Assembly (NCBI GenBank): GCA_020064725.1
Contig: JAGTWJ010000019.1
Coordinates: forward strand, 1,550,001-1,614,000
DNA from: Drechslerella dactyloides
Taxonomy: Eukaryota; Ascomycota; Orbiliomycetes; Orbiliales; Orbiliaceae
Direction: 5' to 3'
DNA length: 64,000 nucleotides
Below are positions 10,473 through 20,713 of this stretch, in pieces. The first letter of the stretch is position 1, and each line of letters starts with the position of its first letter. The notes below the pieces were generated by a model. It did no database searches, was not told the DNA's origin, and saw nothing but the letters and a program-made list of their open reading frames with translations. The position numbers were made by a program, and so were the translations under genes.

Positions 10473-11705
10473 TCAAGCAAACTCGTACCCATCCTCAAGG
10501 CCACCGTCAGCAGGGAAGACTCCATCGTTAGAGTTGGCTTCGTCGTCATCGGCATCATACTCAGTAACTTGGCCTCCGCCCTCATGCTCAAGATCGTTGT
10601 CGATGTCAACATCGAGATTGATAGCGGGCTCTCCAAGATACAGATGGCCGATTTCAAGAGCGGCGAGGAATTCACGGTGGGGCTCACGCCAGCCGTCCGA
10701 ACGCTCCCTCCATCCGAGCATGCGCATTGCCTCGCGACGTTCCTTCTTCTCGCGCCTGCGGGCTCTCTTGACGACTCTAAAGCAACAGCCGTCAGTTAAT
10801 CTCCATCTACAACACCAAATATCCAACATTACATTGATAGTGATAGAGAATACGTACTGCTTGAAGGTACCTCTAGTCCTCTCGACAAGCCCGTCCAGCC
10901 AGTGCCCGCCAACGCGCACGACACCCTCAGTCGCTGTCAGATAGTACGCGTTCTTACTATCCTTCTGCGACTCGCGCACGAAGATCTCCGGCGGGGCATC
11001 GAACAGCCAGCACATACCCTCGTACAGCGCCGCGATCTCATTGCGGAACCGCTTGTCGCCGTCCTCCTTCCCCGCGTCATATGCCGCGAGCATCTGGCAG
11101 AAACGGAGGACGCCATGGCATGCGATCCATGCGATTTCCTTCTGCGGGATGACGACGGGGTTGTCCTCTGGCAGCGGTTCGAGGAGGTACTGCAGCTGTT
11201 TCTCCGTCAGCGCGGTTTTGAGGTCCGCGCGCTTCTGGGGTGCGGCTTCGGGGAAATGGTGCGCGACGCAAGCCTTGACGAGGGCGACGTGGGCGGGAAT
11301 GGCGTCTGTGATGCGGGCGTGGTGGTAGAGGAGGTCGCCTTGGATTGCCGCTTTGTCAAAATCGAGGAAGCGGGGGCCGTTGAGGCGAGATAGGTCTGCG
11401 TCGGCGTTCTTGCAGATCTGGGCCGTCTCGAGCGGGTCATCAGAGGAGACGGAGCCGCTGTCGGTGGAAGGCGGGGAGGCGATGTCGACGAGAATGGAAC
11501 CGGTGGGGTCGTCGTCGCTGTAGATAGATGAAGGGCTACGGGGTTCTTCGTCGGCGGCCCCGGTGGGCGGGCTTACGGCGTTTTCGTTCTCGTCTGGCGC
11601 GTAGACGCGGCGTTCCATTTCTGTGGTTGGGATGATTCCGGTTGTTCTGTAGAGAGTCTTGCGGAGGGCAGCGGCAAATGGGGGCTTGATGAACTTCTTT
11701 GGCAT
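10473..11705 (-). CDS. hypothetical protein (2 exons)
   Basis: Exons 11705-10858 and 10776-10473 give 383 aa. The 81-base intron is GTACGT..TTTAG with a CTGAC branch and happens to be a multiple of three, so the unspliced frame stays open. Splicing joins KQ to VVKRARRRE. The N-terminal 100 residues are disordered (PSS and SDD runs). The middle (about 105-270) is helical, with an ordered core around KEIAWIACHGVLRFCQML. The Arg/Lys-rich RARRREKKERREAMRM helix comes next, and an Asp/Glu-rich tail ends the protein. I do not recognise the family. It follows BNA7 on the same strand, 287 bases downstream of it, but nothing links the two functionally. Confidence 0.75.
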   Translation of the reverse strand: MPKKFIKPPFAAALRKTLYRTTGIIPTTEMERRVYAPDENENAVSPPTGAADEEPRSPSSIYSDDDPTGSILVDIASPPSTDSGSVSSDDPLETAQICKNADADLSRLNGPRFLDFDKAAIQGDLLYHHARITDAIPAHVALVKACVAHHFPEAAPQKRADLKTALTEKQLQYLLEPLPEDNPVVIPQKEIAWIACHGVLRFCQMLAAYDAGKEDGDKRFRNEIAALYEGMCWLFDAPPEIFVRESQKDSKNAYYLTATEGVVRVGGHWLDGLVERTRGTFKQYVFSITINVMLDIWCCRWRLTDGCCFRVVKRARRREKKERREAMRMLGWRERSDGWREPHREFLAALEIGHLYLGEPAINLDVDIDNDLEHEGGGQVTEYDADDDEANSNDGVFPADGGLEDGYEFA

Positions 11706-11992
11706 GCTGGGGGTTGTAGGAGGTGTATTGAAGAGTGAGGAGGAATATGGAGAAGAGACAGATAGTATGGCTCGTGTGGGATGAATTGAAGGGACGATAT
11801 TATAAATTGGTGACCGATCGAGTGTGGAGGATCCAGGTAATTATACATATGCAGGTGCAGTTGCAGGATGTCTTACAGCGAGCGTAGTCAATGATTTCGC
11901 AATATGATTTCAGTGCGGTGGAAAAGCGGTTTTGTCATTCAGGAACCTCAAACCGAACGCTCATGCAGGCTAAGAAGGAGATGCGAGCTCAA

Positions 11993-12967
11993 TCAAAAGT
12001 CTAATGCAGCAGCCAGATCCTTCATATCCAACTATACCACCAAGTCAGCATGATCCCATCTAGAAAGGACTTGTTCCGTACCAACCTTCATTTCATCCAG
12101 CACCTTCTTGACAATGACCACCAATTCCGCACGCTTGGGAACCTCGCCGTGCTTACCGCCAACAATCTCCACATCGACTCTGACCCCCTCTGCCTCCAAC
12201 ACCCTTACAAACCCTGTCGCCTGCCGCAGCGACAGCAGCTCGTCCTCGGTGCTTTGCACGACGACGATCCGGCCATCATACTCGCTCTTCCAACCGGGCA
12301 GACAGGCCGGGCTGGCGTCGAACCAGACCTGTGACGGTGGGCCGAACGCATTCGCGACGAAGGAGCCGTAGGCCGGATACTCGTCCACCAGGTCCGGCAG
12401 ATTGTATATCCCCTCCGTGCAGATGACGGCACTGGGCAGTCCACCGGGGAGATATCCCTCAGCGCCAGGAATGACGGAGTCGATATTGCGGCCGTTGAAG
12501 ATGGAGCGTAGGGACTGCAACGCTAGCGTGGCGCCAGCGGAATGTCCGACGAGGATGTACTTCCTGCCGAACTGGTAGCGGTGCTGCAGGAAGGTGATAG
12601 CGGAGAGGATGTCGGCGACGTGGTCCGGGTGGCGGGCGGTGTTCTCGGGGCTCTTTTCCGAGGGGGACAGACGGTAGTTTAGCGTGGCGCCGCAGATGGT
12701 GGTGTTATGCGGGGTGTGGACGAGGGCGTGGAGGAGGTGGGTGGCGTCGGCCTTGGAGTTCGCGGGGTCCCGCCAGGCGCCGCCGTGGATGAAGCTTTCT
12801 TGTCAGCGGCGGAGAAGATAGACTAGCGGACGAAACGGGCTGGGCTGGGCTAACATGATCCACGTCTTGTCGTCGAGGGAGCGCAGCTTGTAGGACGGGA
12901 GGTGCAGGTCCATGGTCTGCAGCGGGTGCGGGCCGTAGGGCTCGCGGAAGAGGATGAAGCCTGGCAT
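11993..12967 (-). CDS. BNA7: kynurenine formamidase (BNA7 type, alpha/beta hydrolase)
   Basis: Exons 12967-12855, 12794-12086 and 12031-11993 give 286 aa. The first intron (60 bases, GTTAGC..AAAG) is fixed by the frame, which restores the oxyanion motif IIFIHGGAWRDP at residues 37-48. The nucleophile is Ser123 in GHSAGA. The likely acid is the Asp in QSTEDELL and the likely base the His in GGKHGEV. This enzyme hydrolyses N-formylkynurenine to kynurenine in tryptophan breakdown and de novo NAD synthesis. The last intron (54 bases, GTTGGT..TATAG, branch GCTGAC) is less sure; without it the protein ends at 12032 with 15 other residues (291 aa). Both donors are the weaker GTTRG type. Confidence 0.88.
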
Positions 12968-13587
12968 GAGAGCGGCGGTGAGCAGGCGGGTGGGATGGAT
13001 GTCAGGAGTCGCAAGTACTTGACTCGGTGATCTGGATCATGGCGGTGATTGGGACAAGGTTGAGGGGCTGAGGTGGGATGATCGTTGTCCGAGGAGGGGT
13101 AAATTTTAATTTGTGCGTTGTCGCTGTTGCAGTTAGCCCGGTGTGACACACTACCGGGGAGCCTTACCGGGGGCTGTTGCAGGGGTACCCCGGGTATCGG
13201 GGGGTGTGGCGATGTGTCCGGGGAGGATTAGTCATCTATCAACCTCGTCTTCTTTGACTGCAATCTGTCTCACAGCTTCGAGGTGCGTCTTTCACCCGCC
13301 GCTCTCCGACGACGAGAGCGCCAGCGCCTTCTTTCGTTCTTTGTCTCCTTCTTTCCGGCGGTCTGCAAGTGGCTGTCCGCACGTTCTCCGCGATGAGGCT
13401 GTCCGCCTTGCTTTTCTCCTCGCCCGCACTTTCAGCCAGCCTGGTTGACTGAACTTGGCCCGCCTTGTCGACACATATTTCTCTCACTGACCCACATTAA
13501 CCAAGTATTCTACCCACTCGAGGACGCACCGCCTTCTCCTCTCATCGCTATTACACCGAGAGTACGCGGTAGTACCTCGATACAGCC
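12968..13587. promoter_or_regulatory. divergent intergenic region, BNA7 / PARG-like gene
   Basis: 620 bases between start codons on opposite strands. It has a CCGGGG-rich patch near 13150-13225 and pyrimidine-rich tracts (CTTTCGTTCTTTG, TCTCCTTC) from 13320. The second part is probably the 5' leader of the plus-strand gene. NAD-consuming and NAD-making functions share this promoter, which may be chance. Confidence 0.5.
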
Positions 13588-15180
13588 ATGTCGGACGGCA
13601 AGATTCCCCCAGGCGAGCGGTACGTCCAGCTCAACCTCAAGGACATGTTTGGCCGACGAGGTAGCAGCAACAGCAACAGCAACGGAGGCTCCGGCAGCCG
13701 GCGAGAAAGCAATGACAAAGAAAGCGGCGGCAGCAGTTCGAGCCGTGGTGACACCTCCGAAGGCCGCGGCGGCGGGCCGATTCGAAGCCGTCCCAGCGGC
13801 CGCAACAACGAGTCCGGCTCCAGCTCTGGCGGTGCCTTCAGTGGCTTCCGAAACCGTGACCGCGAGCGTGAACGAGACCGAAATGGACGTCGGGACCACG
13901 ACTACGATAAGAGCAAATACCAAGGCCGCGGCCACCGACTCGGCGGGGATGAACGGCCGGCTGAAAGGCCTCCCCGGAATGCGGATGCAGGACCATCGGA
14001 TGCGCCAGTCCTCTTCCAGGGCACCTCGTCTATGCTGCGCGCAGCCGGCGGGAAAGCCTGTAAGCTTCAAACTCTTCCCTGTATAACTCCTTACACTAGA
14101 TGCAAAGCTGACATTCATACGCGCACCAGCGGGTCTGGGCGCGCTGAACGCTTTAAACGCCCCGCGCGTCATTAAAGAGAGCCCCGTCATCTCCCGCTCA
14201 ATCTACCCGGGAAACACTCAAGGCTACCTCTATAATGCACTCGACATCAAACCCCTCGGTGCCGCCTACTGTCCGCAGTACCGCCTCCCCGCCGGGGATC
14301 CGGAAGCCGGCAAGATCGGATGCCGCATCCGTGTGATCAACTGCGACACGTTCGCCTGCGCGGAGGACATGCTCTCGCGACATAACTTTGAGCAGAGCCA
14401 GATGGAGATCGCACGGCAGCAGGGCAACAACGAGTCGGACATGCACCCACCGGATAACGGCATCATCTGCTTGAACATGGCGAACGCGGGTACGAAGGGA
14501 GGCGGTTTCAAGAGCGGCAGCGTCGCGCAGGAGGAGGCACTCATGCAACGGTATGTTGTTATCCCATGGGGCGTAAGCTAGGCTCGAGCTGCTGGTCAAC
14601 TAACTTGTCATCTTGAAGGTCTACGTTATGGACGACGCTCCCGGAACACTACTATCCCATGACGGAGACGGAGGCAATCTACTCTCCCTTCGTCGCCATC
14701 TACAAGCAACTCGTCCAGGACGCCGAGGGCCGCCTAGACTACGTCAACCTCGCACGTGCAGACGCAATCCTCGCCTCTGAAACACCGATCAAAGATGCCA
14801 ACAAGGCCACGCTCCCCGGCCCGCCGCTGCCCGAAATCGCAATCGTCACTATCGCAGCAATAAGCGGTCCGAAACTTAAGGACGGCGGCGCAGACTACCA
14901 CCACGACACAGACCGGGCGCTGATGGAACTCAAGATTCGGCAGATGCTGCGGATCGCAGGGCTGAACGGGCACCGACGACTGGTGCTTGGTGCGTTCGGG
15001 TGTGGTGTCTTCGCGAACCCGAAGGAGCTGGTGGCAACGATATTTCTGAAGGTGCTGCGGGAGCCAGAGTTCCAGGGTGGGTGGTGGAAGGAGATTGTGT
15101 TTGGATGCTATGATCCGCCACGTTCCGCGAAGCCGAATTGTCCGATCTTTCAGAAAGTGCTCGACGGGCAGGTTGTGTAG
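13588..15180 (+). CDS. macro-domain poly(ADP-ribose) glycohydrolase-like protein (microbial type, TIGR02452/DUF2263)
   Basis: Exons 13588-14059, 14130-14550 and 14619-15180 give 484 aa. The introns are 70 and 68 bases; the second has a CTAAC branch. Residues 1-150 are low-complexity, Gly/Ser/Arg-rich, with a basic RDRERERDR stretch, and probably form a nucleic-acid-binding or nuclear tail. The catalytic macro domain follows. It holds the PARG signature GGG-x7-QEE at residues 281-293; the two adjacent Glu carry out hydrolysis in this family. The later LVLGAFGCGVFANP strand-loop binds the distal ribose in macro domains. Expected activity is removal of ADP-ribose chains. Many filamentous fungi have a PARP, so a partner enzyme is plausible. 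Function is from motif, not from similarity search. Confidence 0.88.
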
Positions 15181-15536
15181 TGGAAAAGTCAGATCGAGGA
15201 TGAATGCAAGCTTGGGAATTGTTGGACGGCGTTCGAGGAGTTGGCATAACGAATGATGACGAGTGACTGTTTAACTGGAAATTTCATGCGGACGGCGACA
15301 GATATGACTGATGCAATATATATTGAACGACATTTACTGGGATGGTTTCTTCAATTGTACGCAGATGAGATCTAGCTAGCTAGTATCTATATCAATCAAA
15401 GATAATTTAACGGCCAGACAACTCGCTAGGCTAATATCAGAAATAACCAGAGTAACCCCTAAACCCCACAAGCTAACACGCCGTAGATGTATATAAACCC
15501 GTACTGAATAGATGGAAGAAATGTGTATGTACGATA
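15181..15536. other. intergenic between convergent genes
   Basis: 356 AT-rich bases holding the 3' ends of the PARG-like and Vps37 genes. No other element seen. Confidence 0.5.
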
Positions 15537-16407
15537 TCACCGCCACCCGCCGACGCGGTTCTCGTCCCACCGCTCCTTGCGCTCCTTCCGCAGATGATAC
15601 AGCGCGCGTACGCCTCGGTAGCTCTTGACGAAATTATCCACATCCTTCCCCGCCTTCACTCCTCCTACCCCACCTCCACCTGCACCTGCACCACCAGTAC
15701 CACCAACGGTAGCCGCGATGAATTCACCCTCTGCATCACCGAGGCCATCGTCTTCGAGAAAACTTTCCTCCAGCGCGTGACTTACCGCATCCGCCTCGCC
15801 GACCGCTTGTCCGAGACGAGCGTGAAGCGCGCGCGCGGAGAAGCGGGCTAACGCAACGTCCATTTCGTTCTCCTTGTCGCGCCAGGACCGCTCTAGCTGT
15901 CGGGTAGATAGCAGTGCAGCGGAGGTTGTCGCGCGCTGGTGGTCGACGCCCGCCGCGAGGGCGGTAAGGCGGGTTGCGTGAGACATGTTGGATCTGAGGG
16001 CGGATGCTAGGGCGGCGGTGTTGGCGGTGGCGGAGGGGTGGTGGGAGAGGTAGAGGGAGTCGAGGAGGGATTGCGAATGCAGGATGTGCAGGAGGTCGTC
16101 GCGGCTGTATATATTATAATACCATATCAGTACTCTCGTCTGCATGTAGGTATGGTATTGGGGGGACGAGGGTATGAACGTACGACTTGTCTTGTAGGAC
16201 GGCGGGGATGAAGAGTTCCGGCGTGGAAGATGGTGCGGTGTTCTGCGGTTGGAGGGTCTGCGGCGGGAGGAACTGCGACGGATTGTACGGCGTGCCGGTG
16301 CGCGAGGCGTTATTCGAGTTCGGCTTGGGCGGCGGTGGCGGCGGCAGGCCGGCCGGGTCGTAGTACGGCGGGACGGGCGGCGGGCCGTGGTACGGCGGTG
16401 AAGCCAT
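15537..16407 (-). CDS. VPS37: Vps37, ESCRT-I subunit (Mod_r domain)
   Basis: Exons 16407-16184 and 16104-15537 give 263 aa. The intron is 79 bases (GTACGT..TACAG). The first 75 residues are Pro-rich and disordered, including a run of six prolines. The rest is the helical Mod_r domain. It contains a conserved small helix (LLHILHSQSLLDSL), a central coiled coil (RQLERSWRDKENEMD) and the ALEESFLE motif. The C-terminal signature is YHLRKERKERWDENRVGGWR. Vps37 packs with Vps23, Vps28 and Mvb12 in ESCRT-I on endosomes for sorting ubiquitinated cargo; in Aspergillus-type fungi ESCRT-I also serves the Pal/Rim pH pathway. A Gly-rich insert (GGTGGAGAGGGGVGG) before the tail is unusual. It is divergently paired with the next gene, 172 bases apart. 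Confidence 0.88.
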
Positions 16408-16579
16408 CGTGATGTTGGTATGTGGTGGTGGTGATGATGTCGTGTGGGGTGGTGGTGATGTTTCGCCAAAAGAGCAGCTGTACAAATACCCACCTTAGCT
16501 TCTCAAGCTCCAAACAACCTCACCGCGTCATTATCACCACCACGAACAGTCCAGAACATCCGCCATCTAACCCTCCGCG
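16408..16579. promoter_or_regulatory. compact divergent promoter, VPS37 / unknown gene
   Basis: Only 172 bases separate the two ATGs. The stretch contains alternating GGTGGTGATGATG-like triplets near 16420-16450 and CACCACC-rich sequence further right. The two genes are therefore likely to be co-expressed. Confidence 0.6.
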
Positions 16580-17318
16580 ATGTCGCGAAACCTATCAGGT
16601 AGCTTCACATCTTCCATACTAGCATACAGCATCGCTAACAGATATGACAGACGACGAGGACATGACCTCCTCGACCCCCTCCTCGCCATCCACCCCCGTC
16701 ACCGCCTCCGCAAACCCACACATCCCCCTCCCGCCCCTCCTCGACCTCAAAACACCCCCGCAATCGCAAGACAGCACCCCCTACGCCTCCCGCACCGCCA
16801 CCGGCTCCCTGAGCAACCCCTCCGGCGTGCCCGCCTCCGCCACAAGAACCGACTCCGTCAGCAGCGCGGCCACAGCTCCACCAACGCTACAAACGGGCAC
16901 TTCCTCTGCTTCCGCCGCCGGTAATGCAGGCGGCGGCAGCTTCGTCGATGAAGGAACGGGTGATATAACAGCCAGTCCGACGCGGCGGCGGCCGTCAGGC
17001 GCCGTACCGTTTGGCAGCGGTGGTACTGCGACGTCGAATGGCGTCAGCGTGATGCCGAGCTCGGAGCCTGGTGTGCCGGCGTGGTTGACGAAGCGGGGGC
17101 TCGAGGAGATTGCTAACGTTGAGGAGCGCCTGCTGGACCGGCAGTTCTCCACCCGTATGTACCTCACACATCCATATACACCTACACCTACATCCATGAA
17201 ATCCTACAACCAGCTCTACGATTTACGAAAAATATAAGGAGAGGGAGGGAATGCTAACAGGAGTATAGATATGTACGCTTCGATCTTCAGCGATAAGGAC
17301 GTGACGGGTCAAAAGTGA
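16580..17318 (+). CDS. small conserved-looking fungal protein of unknown function (3 exons)
   Basis: Exons 16580-16598, 16651-17154 and 17269-17318 give 190 aa. The 19-base first exon encodes MSRNLS plus one base. Two in-frame acceptors compete for exon 2: after 16641 (adds three residues) and after 16650. I prefer the second because the CTAAC branch lies only a few bases from the first. The second intron (114 bases) also has a CTAAC, followed by AACAG and TATAG. The body is disordered and Ser/Thr/Pro-rich. The last 45 residues are ordered and probably the conserved part: an amphipathic helix (LEEIANVEERLLDRQFST) followed by HMYASIFSDKD. I do not recognise the family. Confidence 0.72.
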
Positions 17319-19031
17319 GATACATACGCGTGCATGTTTACGGTACGCACGGGGTTACGAGGTATCATCGGTATCGAAGGGGACGGTTACAGGTATGCTA
17401 TAAATACGGTGTACTGGCGTTCAGGGCATACAATACAATACGATACAATACCACACGATCGATCAATCGGTGCAGGTTATATATTCACGATATACGCACA
17501 GTAGATACGTAATTGCAGAATAGAGATGCCGGCATCCTTAGGAATATAATTATATACTATAATATGATCGTTGCAACCGGCTGTCGTATGATATGCTAGA
17601 ATAACGCGTACACGCTACACAACAGTCAGCACGGTGATAAAACAACGATATCAAAAGTGAAGCGACTGTGCAGAATGTGTGGGAATATAAAGGTACATCA
17701 GTTCTCCAAGGTGAATTGTGATATTTAGTTCTCTCCAACAGGCCGCCGTTTGGCAACAGCCGCCCTCCAGCAAGAACGCAGTAATAGCTCATCATGTATA
17801 CATCGGTATATATTGCAGCAACGAAAGCGACGGGATCACACGCTTACCTGGTATATATGGGCGATATGCGGATGTACCTACGGACTTTTGCGCAGCAAAC
17901 GTTAGCAGTAGGCTTTTGATAGCGTGGTGATACGCGTTTGCAAAGTTTATGGAGGAACGTTGATCAGGCTCATTAAATCAGATTTTTGTTTTACCGTTTC
18001 ATGGACCCGCAGGCCGTCAAACAGTGTGAATATAAAAAGATCATCATCTCAACGGAGCACATGCTGCTCTCACTCCAATCCCAATGAAGAGATAAAAAAA
18101 CGGTAGATACTCACATTTTACATTGTATGATAGACCTGCCACGGGTCGCTGCAACCACCTAGTGGAATACCGCCGTCAGTATATTTCCACGGTAGATTAT
18201 ATGATAGTGTCCGACGCGTGGAGAAATGCGGCATGTAGTCTCCGATATGTGTGGATAACATCGATCAGCTGACGACATCTCACCAAGTGCCGTCGCCCAG
18301 CACGCCGAATTGTACAGGTGGCGTGCGGCTCCCCGAGGGGGGGCAACGACATGCTGTCCGCCCGTTCGTTCAAATTTTCTTCATATAGTTGCACGCATCA
18401 CTTCTTTCATCTCCCTTTCTCTCTCATCTCCTGCGCGTGGGAGGCCGACGGGGTGGAGGGTGGTTACCTGCACGCGGATGGTTAGCCGTGCACCTGGGAT
18501 GCTGAGGACATCAACGGGCAAATGCGTGTAAAGGGTGTATGCGATCAGACAAGGCTGAAACTTGAGTAAAACATGGAATCGACAGTGTGGTTCCGAAGGA
18601 GCATAGCAATGTACAAGTACATTAGGTGTCCTTTATCATCATATACATATATTGATATAGCGTGTGCAATTGGTATGAAGAGGGATGGGTGACTTGCCTT
18701 GTTAAAAGATGCGAGGGTGTTCATCTAGATTACTAACTATCTACATCTTTAAGATGGATATGTTAGTCCAGTCGTATATGAATGCAATGTATGGTGCGTC
18801 GAGCGCGAAGAGAATGAATGGATGCATGCATCAGGGTAATTCTAGAGCATTCTTTTCCGGTCCTCAGGAGAGATAGGAGTTGGATTGTTCATTGATGAAA
18901 AGAGGTATCATCATAGCATGGCGGTTACAGAAACAAGGGCGGTGGAAGTGACGACGTACCTTTTGCAACCGTGACGGTTCGTGATGCGTGATGATGGGAT
19001 GAAGTTTCTGTGGGAGAAGAAGAGCGCGGTC
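17319..19031. other. gene-poor AT-rich stretch
   Basis: 1.7 kb with no supported gene. It contains short runs such as ATACAATACGATACAATACC (17428-17452) and many TATA strings. No frame over 80 codons has credible features. It begins the gene-poor segment that carries the dispersed repeat. Confidence 0.5.
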
Positions 19032-19153
19032 TTTTATATCCGCCAAAAAATTTCCGGCGACAGAAAGCAGACAAACCTCCCTCTTTGGGGAATTGTCCAA
19101 AACACAACAGACAACACAAAAACGTGGAAAACTGGCAGCCTCGGCTGAAGTTG
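19032..19153 (+). repeat. dispersed repeat, copy A
   Basis: Starts with tatatccgccaaaaaatttc and ends in CCTCGGCTGAAGTTG. The same start is present at 20544 and the same or a near-identical end at about 20698 (copy B) and 24339 (copy C). Copy A is about 120 bases and lacks roughly 50-60 internal bases present in copy B. It lies directly upstream of the membrane protein gene. Family unknown; it may be a MITE or solo-LTR fragment. Confidence 0.7.
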
Positions 19154-19266
19154 TCGAGCTGTGGGGCCGTCAATTCACTTCATTGGCTAGTACAATCGAT
19201 GCAATCAGGGGGCTGGCGGCCGGGCCTCCGATCGTCGCCAACTACACTTGTACCCAAGTACATTCC

Positions 19267-20363
19267 ATGGATTCATCGATTCACTTAACCAAGAGTGAAG
19301 CCCTATCCCAACACCTCAACCCCTACTTTTTTGACCTCGCTGAGGATCCGGATGATCACCAGATTATGAGTAGTCTTTCCATGTGGCCACCAGAAACAAA
19401 TGGAGGCACCGTGACTTCATGGATACCACTCGTGACAGCGTTCCCCTCGTCAAGCGGCTGCGAAAGCCTCTTTTGGTCGGCTCAAGGCACGCTTGCTGCT
19501 TGGGATCCGAATTATGGTATCTTCGTCAACACCAGCGTCAAATGTCTTCCTCCCGCGGCAACCACCTGGTGGGCTCAGGACATCTTGGGCCAAAACTCTC
19601 TCACAAAGCTCAGCCTGGGCCCAATTACATGTCCAAGCGCCTACAAAACCGTGACGACAATTAATGTTGCCAACATTGGCGGGACCAGTACCTTCGTAGC
19701 ATGCTGTCCACTGTACGTTGAGAATTGATCAAGACATCATATGCATATCAGATACGTATACCCTTGTCTTCCAAGTCAAAATTGCTGATAGTATTGTGAT
19801 CTGCATGTAGTGACTACACGTTTTACGAACTCAAAGGTCCACGTGTGGGTTTAACTCGCATTCGATGCTCGTCCGACGTGCCCGCCGGCAAAGAAATAAC
19901 TTTTGCGACTCGGAACCGACAAGCGTCTTGGTTTATCACCACCACTTCCTATACGACCGTTACCCAGGCGTGGGGTGCTCCGATCAATGGGTATTACATT
20001 GCGGCCAAAATAACGAGTTCCGTATCCACCACTTCGACTATAGGAGCTAGCTCTACTGCTAGAACTTCACTTACCACACTTACCACACCTACCACATCTA
20101 CCACATCTACCATACCCACCACACCTACTACATCTACCACACCTACCATTAGTACCACACATCCATCTTCTGGCACCACACAGCCATCTTCTGGCACCAC
20201 ACAGCCATCTTCTGGCCTCTCTACTGGCGCAATAGCGGGAATTGGAGTTGGGGTTGCCTTTGGGGCGCTTGCTTTGGGTGCCTTGATCACGATTATTTTC
20301 ATACAGTTTCGCGCTAAGCGGAAACGTATTGGTGGAGGCGAAGATTGGGTGGGTCCGATATGA
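19267..20363 (+). CDS. Ser/Thr-rich single-pass membrane protein
   Basis: Exons 19267-19712 and 19811-20363 give 332 aa. The 98-base intron is GTACGT..TGTAG. The first 230 residues are Cys-containing and extracellular in style (SLGPITCPSAYKT, FVACCPLDYTFYE, RIRCSSDVPAGKEITF), a layout common in fungal cell-surface proteins. A Thr/Ser mucin-like stalk follows (about residues 245-290), with triple repeats of GTTQPSS type. One membrane helix comes next (TGAIAGIGVGVAFGALALGA and on), then a basic anchor RAKRKR and a short cytoplasmic tail. There is no signal peptide after the chosen ATG. The frame stays open upstream to about 19093 without an ATG and runs into repeat copy A, so the true 5' end may be missing or in an unseen exon. 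A wall-sensor or adhesion role is a guess from layout. Confidence 0.7.
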
Positions 20364-20541
20364 ATAATGGAAAAACTGACACCCTCACGGGTCACTGGCT
20401 TGAGGGCTGGCCGGGGATTAATGTATTTGGTAAGGACTCAGGAGAATATAGGATTTAATTTATAATTAACGATATTTCGATTAGAAACGTATGTAGGGTG
20501 TATAATGGAAATTGTGCTGCTTGTTTTCCAAGTATATATTA

Positions 20542-20713
20542 TTTTATATCCGCCAAAAAATTTCAGCAACAGAAAGTAGATAAACTTTCAGTGTCGAGGC
20601 TGGTAAATTTCAGTCTCGACACTCGCAAAAGCCTGGCTCAGGGAATTAATTGTTTAAAATGCAACACACAACATATAAAATGGGGTAAACAGACCGCCTC
20701 GGCTGGGGTTGCG
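20542..20713 (+). repeat. dispersed repeat, copy B
   Basis: About 172 bases in the same orientation as copy A, starting 179 bases after the membrane protein stop codon. It carries an internal inverted repeat (AGTGTCGAG .. CTCGACACT, near 20589 and 20614) that is absent from copy A. It ends CCTCGGCTGGGGTTGCG. Confidence 0.7.

Noticed and set aside
13445..14190. Long frames on both strands over the PARG-like N-terminus
   Set aside because: They reflect low-complexity GC-rich sequence; only the frame starting at 13588 joins the macro domain by splicing.
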